From Pelobates cultripes (lineage: Eukaryota > Chordata > Amphibia > Anura > Pelobatidae), in NCBI GenBank assembly GCA_933207985.1, contig OW240912.1:105001334-105065333 (forward strand): a stretch of DNA of 64,000 bases, written 5' to 3'. Numbering within the stretch: the first letter of the stretch is position 1; each line of letters starts with the position of its first letter. Positions 43,805 to 55,687 of the stretch are shown piece by piece. The notes below the pieces were generated by a model. That model did no database searches, had not been told where the DNA came from, and was given only the letters and a program-made list of their open reading frames with translations. Made by a program: the position numbers and the translations under genes.

Positions 43805-44860
43805 ATGTGAAATTCTCTTTGAATTCACTTTGATTTTCCAACAATTCTGACTAATTGATAACGCTGTAGGTGCATTCTCCCTGTTAGTAAACTGTTGACA
43901 TCGGATACATGGAATCAAAATCTTTTTGATGAGCACTGGTGTAGTTTATACAACACTTGCTACTTTGAATACTTTACACTAAAGCAGTACACATACACTA
44001 TTTTCTAATACCACAGGCCAGACTAGTAATTCTCACTGATGTTTTAAAAGAAATACAAGCATAAATCTTCTTTTTTTCCTTACACTGGTTTTATGTGCAC
44101 TAATAAATTGAGTCTCAAGTAGTGGTCAGTAAAAGAGGATGCAAATTAATATAGCAAGAAAACGTAAAATACAAGTGTTGACTGTAGAACCTGTCGGTAC
44201 TTTTTAGCCACAAACTTTTCCCAGTGTTTGGTATGAACAATGCTTTTTCCAGCAAACTTAAAAAAAGTGAACCCTTAACAATTTTAACTTTTGTAACTTA
44301 CAGGTTGGATTCCTTTTTCCTATTTGTTTTGCCTCTCATTAGCGGGCTTTATTGTACACCACTTTGATAGGGAATTTAACCGATAAATGCTACTCCTGCA
44401 GATAACCTGGAGCAGAAATCATTGCAAATTCGTCAAATGATCAATGAATTTAAATTAACAAATTACCCTTTTAATAGCTCAAATAATCTGCCAAATTAAA
44501 GAGGCAATGATGCTTGTGTGCAAAGTTTTAGTGAGACTTGATTCATGTGTCATTAAACTCCAATGTTGCACAAACCTATTCAGAGTGTCTATGTACAATA
44601 GGCAAAGTCGCATCAATGTACTAAATAATATAGTTCAAACTATGTGGTAAATGTGGTAAAAAATATTGTATGTGGTAAAAAATACTGTATGTATATTTAT
44701 ATTTTGGACATTTAATAAATGTACATTATATACATTTACCGTTCCTCCTTTTTCTCTAGAAAAATGAAAATAAGCATATGGCCAATCAGCAAATGGCAAA
44801 ATATATTCATAATGTAAATATTTTGCAATACACTAATGGGTGGATTTTCCTGCCATTTGG
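43805..44860. other. Intergenic, no feature recognised
   Basis: A/T-rich with no gene seen. Confidence 0.45.
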
Positions 44861-45157
44861 TTCATAGATCAAGTGAGAAGACCTAACAAATAGAGGAAAA
44901 AGGAGGATCAGTTATACATATATCTTTATATATTTACTACATATATAAATATGTTCATATAGATGTATTACTGCTCCTCTTTTTTTCCGTGTTGGTCATT
45001 TCTCACTTGATCTATGATTAAATTTAGCATTTAGTGGCTGTCCAATAAATCAAATATATATATTTTTTTTTTTTACTGTTTCTCATTTTACTCGTTATTT
45101 GTCACTTCTCACTTGATCTGATTAAATCAACATTTAGTGGCTGTCCACAAATCCATC
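44861..45157. repeat. Inverted and direct repeat cluster (cacttgatct motif)
   Basis: catagatcaagtgagaa near 44864 is mirrored by ttctcacttgatctatg near 44999, with flanking aggaaaaaggagga/ctcctcttttttt similarity. The block tctcacttgatct...catttagtggctgtcca then repeats directly near 45108-45150. It is probably a fragment of an unclassified MITE. Confidence 0.5.
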
Positions 45158-45758
45158 CTTTTTTTTTGGAGCCACAGACAGAACTTAAAACACAACTTAA
45201 ATGTCTCATCCATTCCTCATTTTCTTTTGTTTCGTGATTAGGTCCTACAGTGATTCAAAGTTACAGAAACAGGAAACTCAACAAATGCCCCATACTCAGA
45301 TGAATTGCAATGAACTTGAAACCTTTTTTCAAATTCCTTTCATAGTATTTTTTTCCACACTAAGGGACAATGAAAGACATTTAAAAAATGGAAGCAGCAG
45401 CAGTAATTTAATTTGAAAATGGTGTATTTTTCTAAAAAAATTGAAGAAAAAAGTGAGTCGCAATTGACTACCCCCACACCCACTCCACCCTTATATTGTT
45501 TGAAAAAAAACCTTTCTCCACTTAAATGACACCTGCTGCTGCATACACAGTTTTTCTTTCTTTTGTTTTTTAGATTTTTTTTTTTTTAACTGAAGTAGGA
45601 ACACTAATGCTAGAGACTAGATATGTGGGAAAGCATTGTTCTTCTCAGGGTGGAATTGGTGAGTGGGTGGTTAATTGAATTTTCCTTTCATCTTTAGAAT
45701 AAAAAGATAAAGGAAAAATATTACAATCAATAATTCAAAAAATTATCTTACTACCGGT

Positions 45759-45838
45759 TTAACCCCTTAAGGACCAAACTTCTGGAATAAAAGGGAATCA
45801 TGAAATGTCACACATGTCAAGTGTCCTTAAGGGGTTAA
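45759..45838. mobile_element. 80-bp palindromic MITE, second copy
   Basis: TTAACCCCTTAAGGACC to AAGTGTCCTTAAGGGGTTAA. It is in reverse orientation to 2596-2675, has exactly the same length, and its interior differs by only a few bases. Confidence 0.75.
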
Positions 45839-45865
45839 AAAATTAAAATGTAGATATATAATAAA

Positions 45866-46310
45866 ATGGCTGATATTGCGTAGCCATTAGGCAAGGCAAT
45901 ATTGTATTAGTTTTTGCATAGGCAGCATTTTACCTGCTGCTCCACTTGTTTGAAGGGCCTTCCCAATATTGTTTGGTAATTGGCTCTGAAATTTATCAGA
46001 GCCAAACTGCAACATTAACTGAATTCTACAAACACATTTTTTTTTTTTTCCGGAGAACCTAAATGTTTTCATCCTCCACAAGTCTAGTTACAACAATATT
46101 TTTTCGGCAACTTAGAATTTGCATTGTGAAAATGGATGATATTGCACAGCCATTTTTGTATGTCCTGCTATTCTGACTTTTGGAAGGGCCTCTCCCTAAA
46201 ATTCACCAGAGCAAAGTGCAACATAAACCTTATTCTGCCAACCCAATTTAGTTTTTCAGTACAATTACAACATTTTTGCCTGTTCAGGTCTAGTTACAAG
46301 ATAATCAATT
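45866..46310. repeat. Diverged tandem duplication, about 250-bp unit
   Basis: Shared landmarks appear in the same order in both copies: aaatgg(c/a)tgatattg near 45865 and 46131, gaagggcct near 45952 and 46183, agagc(c)aaa(c/g)tgcaacat near 45999 and 46209, and tctagttaca near 46082 and 46290. Confidence 0.6.
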
Positions 46311-47105
46311 TACTTAAAACACACCCACAGACAATTCACAATGTTTTCCTTTCTTTAGGAACTCAAAGCTATTATCACTGCAGGAGTAGGTTGAGATTGT
46401 AGATTATTTGACATGTACTAAGCGTATAGCTTTTCAGAATCCAAAATGAAAAATTTCAAAATTAATAGGATAAGGTAGATGAACATCAATTTGAATCTAA
46501 TCTTAAGATTTTACTTTGATATAAATTAAATGAATAGGATAACATTAGGAGGAAAGTAATAGATTTAAACAATTTAAATTTAAAAAAAGAAAAGGCCAGA
46601 CATATTATTATGAAAGCCAGAGAAAAAAAAGGAACAGAAATAAGGTTGTAGAATGTTTAAATAACAATATAAGCAGGCAGATTCAGCACTCCAAAGTTCA
46701 GCTCACTACAAGCTATTTAGCCCTGGTGAGTAAAATTTACCAGTTGTTTGTGTGCCATGGACACTGCAGGATTAACTTTGAAGGCTTAGTAGTAACATAG
46801 GACTTGAAATTTTAAGACCCTGGATACATACAATTACAATAATCAAGAAGATGTACCATTCCTAGATAATGGGTCCATGATAAATCTCACTTTCAGTAGG
46901 AATGGAAGAAAAACTAAAAGGGTGAACCTCTGTTGTCATAACACCACATCACATCTAATCAATTCAGGGGATATTATGTTAGTAGCTTATAGAAAACCTG
47001 AACAATAGTAGTCTTATAATGGATATGAAAACCTGATGGAAAGCTGTAAAAAGGCCAGTCTACCAGAATGGTACACATGTTTTCGCATAATTAAGTATAG
47101 ATTTC
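46311..47105. other. Intergenic, no feature recognised
   Basis: A/T-rich with no gene seen. Confidence 0.45.
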
Positions 47106-48260
47106 TGTGAAGGAATACCCCATCACTTGGTTCGGTAACATTAAGTTTTTCCCTGTTCGTTTGCTTGTTTGAACTCACCTAGTTCGGTTCCCGAATGAGT
47201 ACCACCCCAACACCTTATTAGAATGGGGAATACTAAGTATCCAGTGCAAAACCACAACGGAAACTTACAAAAATGCTCCCCTGGATGGCCGCCATTTCGT
47301 GCAACTGAACGCACATGGTCGACAGAATGGATGGCGGCTATTTTGTCAGCGATACCTGGTCATCAAGTGCCTGGAACTTATTTCGGCTAGGCACACTCGT
47401 GAACACTAGTGAAGATGGAACCGCTGCCCGTTGCCCACTGCCACCAAAAGAACGGCGTTCGGGAGATACGAACTACCGACTGGGGGGAGCTTTCAACACT
47501 TGAAAGCTTTCGGATATTTGGAGTGGTTTTCGTGTGGAAGCCCTCCAACTGAGACCGGCCGCTGTCACTATTTCTCTGGAACTATTTTGGGTTTCTACCT
47601 CATGGCCAGTCAAAACGTTACCCCGGTGGCAATTCCAAACCACCGAACCAATTGCTTTTTGTATATGTTGAGCACTCAGATTAGTGCTATCCACAGATGT
47701 GACTCTTGAGGGTTTCCATGTATTTTGGGGGTACTTGGACCGCCTGGCACCCCGACCGGGTACCTCCATCAATCGCTGATTCCTAGTACTTGATGTGGTG
47801 ACATTCTGTCATCAAACTAATATGGTGACCAGGGATCATGTGACCAAGCTCATGTATGCCTTTCTTACAGTGGGATAAGCTTTATCTTTTGATATGGTAA
47901 TTGAGTAATTCAATACCTTTACAAGTCAGGAAAGAGGTAACCACTTCCCCCTATCTCCATTCCTCCCTGTTCCTTCTTGGCTGTGCTACTGAGCAGTCCC
48001 TTAAGCAGACATGGCCTAATTTCTATCATGGTGAACTGTGAGTGGGATTTTATAAGATGTAGTTGTTATTGTTAGTTAGGTTGTTGTTGCTGTTGTTGGT
48101 GGTATAGTTAGTTAGATTGTGTGTCATTATTTGTATGTTGTTGTTGTTTTGTCTCTGAATAAATATTTGTTAAAGTAGACGGACCAGAGTTTATATGTGT
48201 ATGCGTACATAATAATTTATAGAGTTTGGTGATACACCACACTAAGCACTGCACTGGAAC
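47106..48260 (+). mobile_element. LTR-like element of an endogenous retrovirus family, copy A
   Basis: The sequence (ctctggaactattttgggtt near 47574, gatggcggctattttgtc near 47330) matches, in reverse complement, blocks in the minus-strand LTRs just downstream. An AATAAA near 48159 would serve as its polyadenylation signal if the plus strand is sense. Boundaries are uncertain and no target duplication was found. No gag, pol or env frame is present. Confidence 0.4.
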
Positions 48261-49087
48261 ATGATAAATGAACTGCCGCAGGTTGGTTGGGGTCTCGCCG
48301 TCCTCCACCCATCCTGGACCCGGGACCAGGAGCCCGCTTCCAGTGGGTAGACCTATCCTAGTCCAGAGAGCGTAGCAGGAACAGCTCTTAGAAGAGCTAG
48401 TGATTATACTCAGGGGAGTATAGTGATTATAGCAATCCCCAGAGTGAATGTAGTTCTCCAATCCCCCAAACATGAGCCAAGACCTCATGAAGGGGTAAAC
48501 AAATCTCTCTTTAATGGTAGCCAAACTGTCCTTTTATGCAAGTCCTCAAGCAAGGTGTATGCCCACATGGACCTTGTTGGGGACAGGGACACAAATTTAT
48601 AAACCAATAACAACACATTTACAATGTAAGGCATTCCCACACATAGCACACAATCCCTCCCCTCTGCTTGGGAGATAATTGGATCAGTAACTGTATTAAT
48701 TCTAATCCAATTATCTCCAAGCACAGAAAAAAAACCATACTTTTTTACAACACCCCAAAAGTACCCTAAAAATAGATAAAACCCCACAAATGTTACATCC
48801 CCTGATAGCCCTGATCTGGATGACCAACATATCCAAAAATCAACCAGTTCAGGGGTTCAGGAATTTCCTGAAAGTCTTATTTTAGACCGACCATGCACAT
48901 GGTCTCATGCCCAAAACAGTTCCAGAGAATTAGTGCTAACAGTCAGTCTCTCTGTCTGCAGTACAAAAGTACATACTTCACATGAACAGAGCCTTTAGTC
49001 AGGGGCCATAGTCACAGGGTAGAAGGCTGGCAAACAGGCCCCTCCAAAAACTCATTCAAACTCACAGGAAAATGGGAGTTTGTCACA
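48261..49087 (-). mobile_element. Retrovirus-like solo LTR, copy B
   Basis: On the minus strand it starts TGTGACAAACTCCC at 49087 and contains a TATA-like cataaaagg near 48534 and attaaag near 48511. It shares in order with copy C the gctctta(g/t)aagagctagt block, the gcttgggagataattg hairpin and the aaaacagttccagaga block. The low-coordinate end is uncertain. Confidence 0.55.
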
Positions 49088-49102
49088 AAGCTATTTTACT
49101 TT

Positions 49103-49143
49103 GAAATTGTGGCAGCGATACACTTGAGGTCTGCCACAATTTC
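49103..49143. repeat. 13-bp perfect inverted repeat between the two LTRs
   Basis: gaaattgtggcag (49103-49115) and ctgccacaatttc (49131-49143) are separated by 15 nt. Confidence 0.8.
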
Positions 49144-49161
49144 TATAAGTTAATACAATAT

Positions 49162-50285
49162 TGTGACGGTTGCCCCTATGAAGTAGGGTATCCTCCTTCC
49201 CAGTACTGGAGACCATGGCAGAGCTCCAACTCACCCTCCTGTAGTATAGCTGGGGCTCTCCTTCCAGAAGGGGTAGAAGGGTAGCTGGAGAGAGCTCTTA
49301 TAAGAGCTAGTAGTGATATAGCTGGTATAGCTGTTCCCTACAGCAAGAGACAAGGCTACAAGTTGAGGGTAAGAAGATCTGAATGCACTGAGGTTTTATT
49401 GCTTCTTTTATACAAGTTTTCCAACAAGGTTAACACCCATTTGGATACTGAAACTGCAAACTTTACAACCAATCGGGTACAGACAAATAGATAAACACGC
49501 CCACTTGTTACAGCAAATTCCTCCTCTCTGCTTGGGAGATAATTGAGTTTAATAGTTGGATTAACTCAATTATCTCCAAGCGAAAAACATACTTTTTATA
49601 CACTTTTTATAACTTTGCAATTATACATCCAATATTAATAAAACTATTTATTTTCATAATCAGGATAACTAGGGGACAAACATATTCAAAAATCACTCTA
49701 ATCTGTTCAGACGACCGGGAGTTGAAAGTCATATTTTGACCGACCGCACGCACATTTTCATGCCCAAAACAGTTCCAGAGATTTTAGCTGTGCGGTCAGT
49801 CTATTTCCCATGTTAAGTTCTGTTCGAATTGTCGAACGGCATTCGAATTGTGGAATGAGTAAGTTGCAGGAAAGGTAAAACTACAGCGGTGTTCGTGCCA
49901 TCGAGTATCCGATTTTAGTTCCATGAACTCAACGGCAAAACACCACTGACTGCGTTCCAATTAATTAAAATTGCCTCCACGTGTTCTGTTGTCGAATGGC
50001 GGCCACTTTGTCTACTTCGGCAGTTCGACTGTATCCGAAGTGCCAATTTAAAAGTACAGATTCTTTCCCAGCAGAGTTAAAGGGCCAGACATAGTGTTTA
50101 ACATCCAAGTTGCAGAAATTGAGTTTTTAACAGGTAATGCCCTCCAGGGGCCATAGTCCCAGAGTAACCAGAGTCTAAGAGCATGTTTTTGGAATACAAT
50201 GCTAGTATCGGGATCCACACCACAACCACTGTGAGAAGTAACAAAACCACCATAACTACTACAAACAATGAGGGGTTTTGTTACA
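49162..50285 (-). mobile_element. Retrovirus-like solo LTR, copy C, with 5-bp target duplication
   Basis: On the plus strand it runs TGTGACGGTTGCCCC...GGGGTTTTGTTACA, so the minus-strand LTR starts TGTAACAAAACCCC and ends CAACCGTCACA. The pentamer aatat occurs on both sides (49157-49161 and 50286-50290). On the minus strand, a TATA-like tgtataaaag and an AATAAA follow each other near 49420-49400, as in retroviral U3/R. No internal genes are attached. An imperfect hairpin (cttgggagataattgag / ctcaattatctccaag) lies at about 49531-49580. Confidence 0.65.
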
Positions 50286-50290
50286 AATAT

Positions 50291-51339
50291 GGACTCCTAA
50301 AATAGAATATTGCCTTCATCCACTTGTTCTCCATCCTGGGGTGTGGATTATGGAATTGCCTGTGATCTCACTGTGAATCTTTATTAACGTTAAACTTATC
50401 TTTGGATACAGGGGGAATGAGACTGTAAGTGAAATTGACTGCCAAAAGAAACAAGTGGCCAAACAAGATGCATAAAATTAAAATGTTTCCTGACTGTTTG
50501 AAATCTATCAAGTTAGAATACATTAAAAAAGACACACATGCAGAAGGCTCTACTACTTTACTGCTAGCAAATTCACTATTAAATATTGATGTCAAAATAG
50601 GGACTCCAAAATATAATGGTGCTGCATCTCTCAATAATGGTGTTTAATAGTTTGAGCCTGACATTTTGATTGTTATTATCCAGTGGATGCTCTGTTAGGG
50701 GTTGCAAACTATGCTAGATAGAAAACATGTCTAGCACCCCTCTATTTAAAATTATATTTACAACACTAATAACATGCCTTGTCTTTTAATGCTGCCATTT
50801 GTGGGGAGGATCAGGAGACTATACACATTTTCATTTGCCAAAATAGTCTGTTTGAGGAATGCTCACTACTATACCACTGTTTGGCAGGTGAGAGGGTAAA
50901 CTAAAGTTTCCTACCTTCCTATACCTCCATCTGATGTGATATTTGTAAAATAAGGGGATAGATGAGTTTGCATGCCCAGATTCAAATGTAAATATGTTTT
51001 GTTACATATACATTGAAAAACATAAAGTGAAAGTAACAATTAAAAAAAAAATCAAGAGCAATGTTGACACTAAATACATGAACCATAACTCCAACCATTT
51101 CAGATGGGCGAAGATGGACACTTTAATTTTAGGGTTGTGAGTGAGGCAGTGGTCAGTAGTGGAATTATTCTGATAAATGTTATTTTGCTTACTAATAAAA
51201 GTTTAAACAACTAACATTTAATTTATAACAAGAACAATGCAAACTGATTTCTAAATATTTATTGTGGTATCAAGACACATTACTGTAAGTATTATTGCTG
51301 TAAAGTATTATTGCTGTTATACACTCAGACACAGGGCCA
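50291..51339. other. Intergenic, no feature recognised
   Basis: A/T-rich with no gene or repeat boundary seen. Confidence 0.45.
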
Positions 51340-51800
51340 CCATCGGAAATTTTTGGACTCCTAACACAGCTCAGCTTGTTCTGCTATTTTTCGTGTGCAA
51401 TACCAGCGCCGGCCAGTAAGCACTGTGTATGGAGAGAGACAGGGATAGGAAGCTACATCTTATCTCTGCTTCTCTCTCCTGATGGAATTTGCAGGGGAGC
51501 AGCACATGCAGCCAGAGACAGCCTACAGATCAGGTAAGTGAGGCATGGAGGGGGAGAGAGAGCCTATAGATCAGGGAAGTGAGGCATAGGGGGGGCAGCC
51601 TATAGATCAGGGAAGTGAGCCAGGGGCAGCCTATAGATCAGGGAAGAGAGGAATGGGGCAGCCTATAGATCAGGGAAGTGAGGGATGGGGGCAGCCTATA
51701 GATCAGGGTAGTGAGGGATGGGCGCAGCCTATAGATCAGGGAAGTGAAGGATGGGGGGCATCCTATAGATCAGGTAAGTGAGGGATGGGGGGGGGGCAGC
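51340..51800. repeat. VNTR-bearing repeat, second locus of the cctatagatcagg family
   Basis: A unique-looking lead (gtgtatggagagagacaggg, ggggagcagcacatgcagcc) is followed by about ten units of gcctatagatcagggaagtg plus a G-rich spacer. Both the lead and the unit are shared with 34310-35460. Confidence 0.85.
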
Positions 51801-52560
51801 CTACAGGAAGGGTCAGCAAGGAGCAGGAAGGTAAAGTAAGAGAAGGAGCAAAAACAGTAATAAGCAGGAAGGGACATCAAGGAGCAGAAAGGGGCAGCAA
51901 GGTGCTCGAAGGGACAAAAAAAAGGAGCACAAAAGGTAAAGTAGGAGAAGGAGCGCAAAGGAAAATAAATGAGCAGGAAGGGTCAGCAAGGAGAAGGTAG
52001 GGTCAGCAAGGAGCAGAAAAGGTCCGGAAGGGTCAGCAAGAAGCTGGAAGGTAAAGCAGCACAAATGTAAAGTAGAAGGAGCAGAAAGGTTCAGCAAGGA
52101 GCTGGAAAGAGCAGCAAAGAGCAGCAAGGGACAGAAAGAGCACAACGGTAAAGTAGGAGAAGGAACAGAAATGAGCAGGAAGGGTCAGCAATGAGCTGGA
52201 AGGGACAGAAGGAGCACAACGGTAAAGTAGGAGAAGGAGCAAAAATGAGCAGGAAGGGTCTGCAAAGAGCAGAAAGGGACAGAAGGAGCACAAAGGTAAA
52301 TTAGGAGAAGGAGCAGAAAAGGGTAGCAAGGAGCAGAAAGGGACAGCAAGGAGCACAAAGGTAAAGCAGGAGAAGGAGCAGAAAGGGTTTGCAAGGAGCA
52401 GAAAGGGATCAGAAAGAGCAAGGAGCAGAAGAGGGAGCAAAATAAGCAGAAAGTAGCAGAAAGGTAAAGGAGCAGAAGGACCCAAGGAGGAAAGAAGACA
52501 GTATCAGAAGAAAAAGAAGACTGTGTCAAATGAAGGAGAAAAAAAAGGAGCTTGGAGCAG
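51801..52560. repeat. Purine-rich minisatellite (gagcagaaagg / gtaaagtaggagaagg units)
   Basis: About 750 bp of irregular tandem units of agcaaggagcagaaaggg and aaggtaaagtaggagaagga, almost all A and G on the plus strand. Leu/Phe/Ser/Cys-rich minus-strand frames here are artefacts. Confidence 0.85.
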
Positions 52561-52974
52561 GAAGGACAAGTGAAGTGAACCCTCCACTTTATTCTGGACA
52601 CAACATCATAAGGCTTTGGTACCTGGGCCTGGCAGGGAAACTTTGGACCTTCTCACCTCCCCAGGTAATAAAAAACTATCAGTGTTAATGTGTTTACTTT
52701 TATTAACTGTGTGTCAGGAAGCACAGAGTGCTGCTGGGTAGGGGTGTCACTGATTGGCTAGAGCGGTCAGCTGGCACTTTAAGGCAATCAGTAGCTCCCC
52801 ATTCATAAAAAAAGTTAAACATTTTTATGAACCGTGAATTAGCGATTGACCACTCTAGCCAATCTGCAGTACCGATGCCTGACGCAGTGCCGGCCTTAGG
52901 GCTTTAGGCGCCCTGTGCAAAAAATCTTCACCGCACCCCTTCCTGGTCATAAAAAGTTTTTAGAATAGTGCAAA
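52561..52974. other. Repeat-edge DNA, no gene
   Basis: Contains gtgccggccttagggctt near 52889, the mirror of ctaaggccggccctgg near 57668. It marks another repeat family that I cannot name. Confidence 0.4.
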
Positions 52975-53147
52975 TTTGCAACTTTCCCAGGGAAAGCATT
53001 GGATTGGCTAAAGTTGGCAAAGAGGTGGGGCCAAATGCAATTTTGGCCAATCTGCACCTCTTTATAGAGATGCATTGACGCAATGCATCTCTATTAGAAA
53101 GTTCCAGCGTCTCCATGCAGAGCATGGAGACACTAAACGTCAGTGCT
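52975..53147. mobile_element. T2-like MITE, left part (split by the Penelope element)
   Basis: gggaaagcattggattggc and tctccatgcagagcatggag match the reverse complement of the MITE at 43227-43804. It breaks off at the 16-bp duplication actaaacgtcagtgct (53132-53147) and resumes at 56657. Confidence 0.75.
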
Positions 53148-53346
53148 AAGAGACAGTAATACCTTCAAGGTAGTGAGTTCAGGAGCTAGTTCACTATAAT
53201 ATGGCTTGGTTGACAATATAATAGTTGTATCCGTTTCTAGGATAACCAGTATTGACGGAAAAAAATATGTATGGTGTGTATACCTTTAAATCTGCTAAAG
53301 GCAGATTTTGTCTGATACACACCAAGATACTCTGCTTAAATATAAA
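53148..53346 (-). repeat. Inverted copy of the Penelope element's 3' end at its 5' junction
   Basis: Reverse complement of 56349-56547. It begins directly after the target duplication and supplies the first 30 or so codons of the open frame. Confidence 0.9.
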
Positions 53347-54986
53347 TCTACCTAAGATTCATAAAACAATCACAAAACCTCCAGGTAGACCTATTATTTC
53401 TGGAATTGGTTCCCTTACGGCAAATTTGTCTGAATATGTGGATCAGTACCTACAGAACATAGTACCATGTCTCAAATCATATTTGAGAGATTCCACACAA
53501 ATTCTGAACCTTTTATCAGATTTTAATTGGTCCGATGATATGATTTTAGTCACGGCAGACGTCACCTCACTATATACAGTGATAGAGCACCTCCAAGGGT
53601 GTGAGGCAATACAATTTTCACTGGCCGTTTATTCGGAATTAAAGAATGATCAGATTGATTTCCTAATACAATGTATTGCTTTTATCCTCACCCACAACTA
53701 TTTTTGGTGCAATAACCAGTTCTACTTACAGATTGAAGGAACCGCCATGGGGACTCGTTTTGCGCCAAGCTATGCGAATCTATTCATGGGCAAATGGGAA
53801 CAAGAATTCATATGGGATAATTGTCCATTTGGCGCAAACTTGTCCCTTTGGCGGAGATACATAGATGACTGCTTTTTTATTTGGAAAGGTGATATGGACT
53901 CACTTGAATTGTTTAAGACCTACCTCAATAACAACCCATATAATTTAAAATTTACTTTTAACCAGTCGTGTGAACAGATTGAATTTTTGGATCTCAACAT
54001 CTATATAGAAGATAATCAAATACAGACCAAGACTTTTAAAAAATCAGTAGATTGCAACAGTTTTATTCCTTTTAACAGCCATCACAAAACCACTTGGCTT
54101 AAAAATATCCCGTACAGTCAATTCAGAAGGATCAGAAGAAACTGTTCCAATTTACATACTTGTAGTGAACAGATGGAAGAGATGCAACAAAGATTCACCA
54201 ACAAAGGCTATCCTTCATCACTACTCACTGAGGCCAAGAATAGAGCATTAGCCATTCCAAGACAGGATACTCTCAAAAACAAACACAAGGATAATTCTAC
54301 CGAGATGAGTCAATCAGTACCAGCATTTATAACTCAATATAACCATCAATTTCGTACTATAGAAAAAATTCTTAAAAAACATTGGAACATTCTCACAAGC
54401 GATTCAACTCTCACAGGCATTCTGGAGAATCAACCATGGATCATTTTTACTAAGGCACCCAACCTACAATTACTTCTGGCTCCAACTTTTAAACAGCAAA
54501 ATGTCCAACAGGATAAAAACACTATTAAAAGCTTTAAACGATGCAAGAAATGTGTTGCATGTATAAATAATCCCCTCCAAGAATTCAAAACCACTAGATT
54601 TACATCTATGGATGGTACGGAAGAATTTGATATTAAGACCAATATGAACTGTGATACAAAAGGGGTAATTTATCTGATTACATGCCCATGTTCTAAGCAG
54701 TATATAGGACGAACAAAAAGGGCATTGAAGACAAGGATGGCGGAACACATAAGAAACATCAGAAAGGGACTTCAAACCCATAATCTCTCAAGACATTTCC
54801 AAGATTTTCACGGAGGAGATCCTACAGGATTAAAAATTTTTACCCATTGAACAAGTAGATGTCCATTGGAGAGGGGGCAATATAGAAAAGTACTTGGACC
54901 AAACCGAAGCAAGGTGGATTTTCCACCTAGAGACTTTGGTTCCTAAAGGACTCAATATAGATTTTGAATTGAATGCTTTTTTATAA
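53252..54986 (+). pseudogene. Penelope-like protein: reverse transcriptase and GIY-YIG endonuclease, 5'-truncated, one frameshift
   Basis: The protein copies element RNA by target-primed reverse transcription after nicking DNA with its GIY-YIG domain. The open frame 53252-54850 has 532 codons. Codons 1 to about 31 come from the inverted 3' end and are not native. Native sequence starts with LPKIHK and PGRPIISGIGSL. Reverse transcriptase motifs follow: ADVTSLYT (motif A), EGTAMGTRFAPSYANLFM (motif B), RYIDDCFFIW (motif C) and FLDLNIYI. A CKKCVAC zinc-binding motif precedes GVIYLITCPCSKQYIGRTKR, the GIY-YIG core with conserved Arg, and HIRNIRKG. The frame is lost near 54836-54845 in an A/T homopolymer. 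The remaining C-terminus, with the conserved Glu region TEARWIF, reads on in another frame to a TAA ending at 54986. The N-terminal part of the family protein is missing. Confidence 0.88.
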
Positions 54987-55687
54987 AGAATATTATTATG
55001 TGTTTTTTTAAATTTTTTTTTTTTTTTTTTTTTTTCTTTCTTCTATCTATAACATTGGGACTTCTCCACCATTTGCTGATTATTAAATCATCATATAGTG
55101 ATTCACTTTATTGCACTTAGTCACTTTATTTTCAACACATTATTTTATAGTATAACTTATACTATTAATGTTTCCACTATATTAATTAAATATGAGCCAT
55201 GATGCCATTATTTCTTAACTATACATGTTATATATATATGTATTATTTACACTCTATATCCCACACCATTATTCTACATACTGTAATTTACAGCTTATAT
55301 GCCATATTTTATACTTTTCCATATATTTATACTTCTCATTAGCACTAATATTTAAGCATTATTATTTTTATATAATACATAGATTTCTGAAGAACAACTT
55401 ATCTTTTTATATTCATTTTTATTTTTATTTTTATTTGTACTTTTACTTCTATTTCGATTTATTCTTATTCTCAATTTTGATTAATTTATTAATTCCATGC
55501 CACTGTTTTATCATCTAATGTGTATAATCTCTATCAATATATTTTTCACTAGTCTTTATATATATGCCGTTTTTCATGTACATAGATTAATTGTAACAGT
55601 AATAATTCACTCATATAGAGCAATTGCCATATTTGTTTTTTATTGAGTCATGTATATAAACTGCACGCCCAGATGGAATTCCATAAC
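54987..55687. other. A/T-rich 3' region of the Penelope element
   Basis: Contains a long T run (about 55010-55036) and otherwise low-complexity A/T sequence, with no gene. Confidence 0.6.

Noticed and set aside
52033..52601. Leu/Ser/Cys-rich minus-strand frames up to 150 codons that resemble membrane proteins
   Set aside because: Produced by the polypyrimidine complement of a purine-rich minisatellite; several overlapping frames have the same composition.
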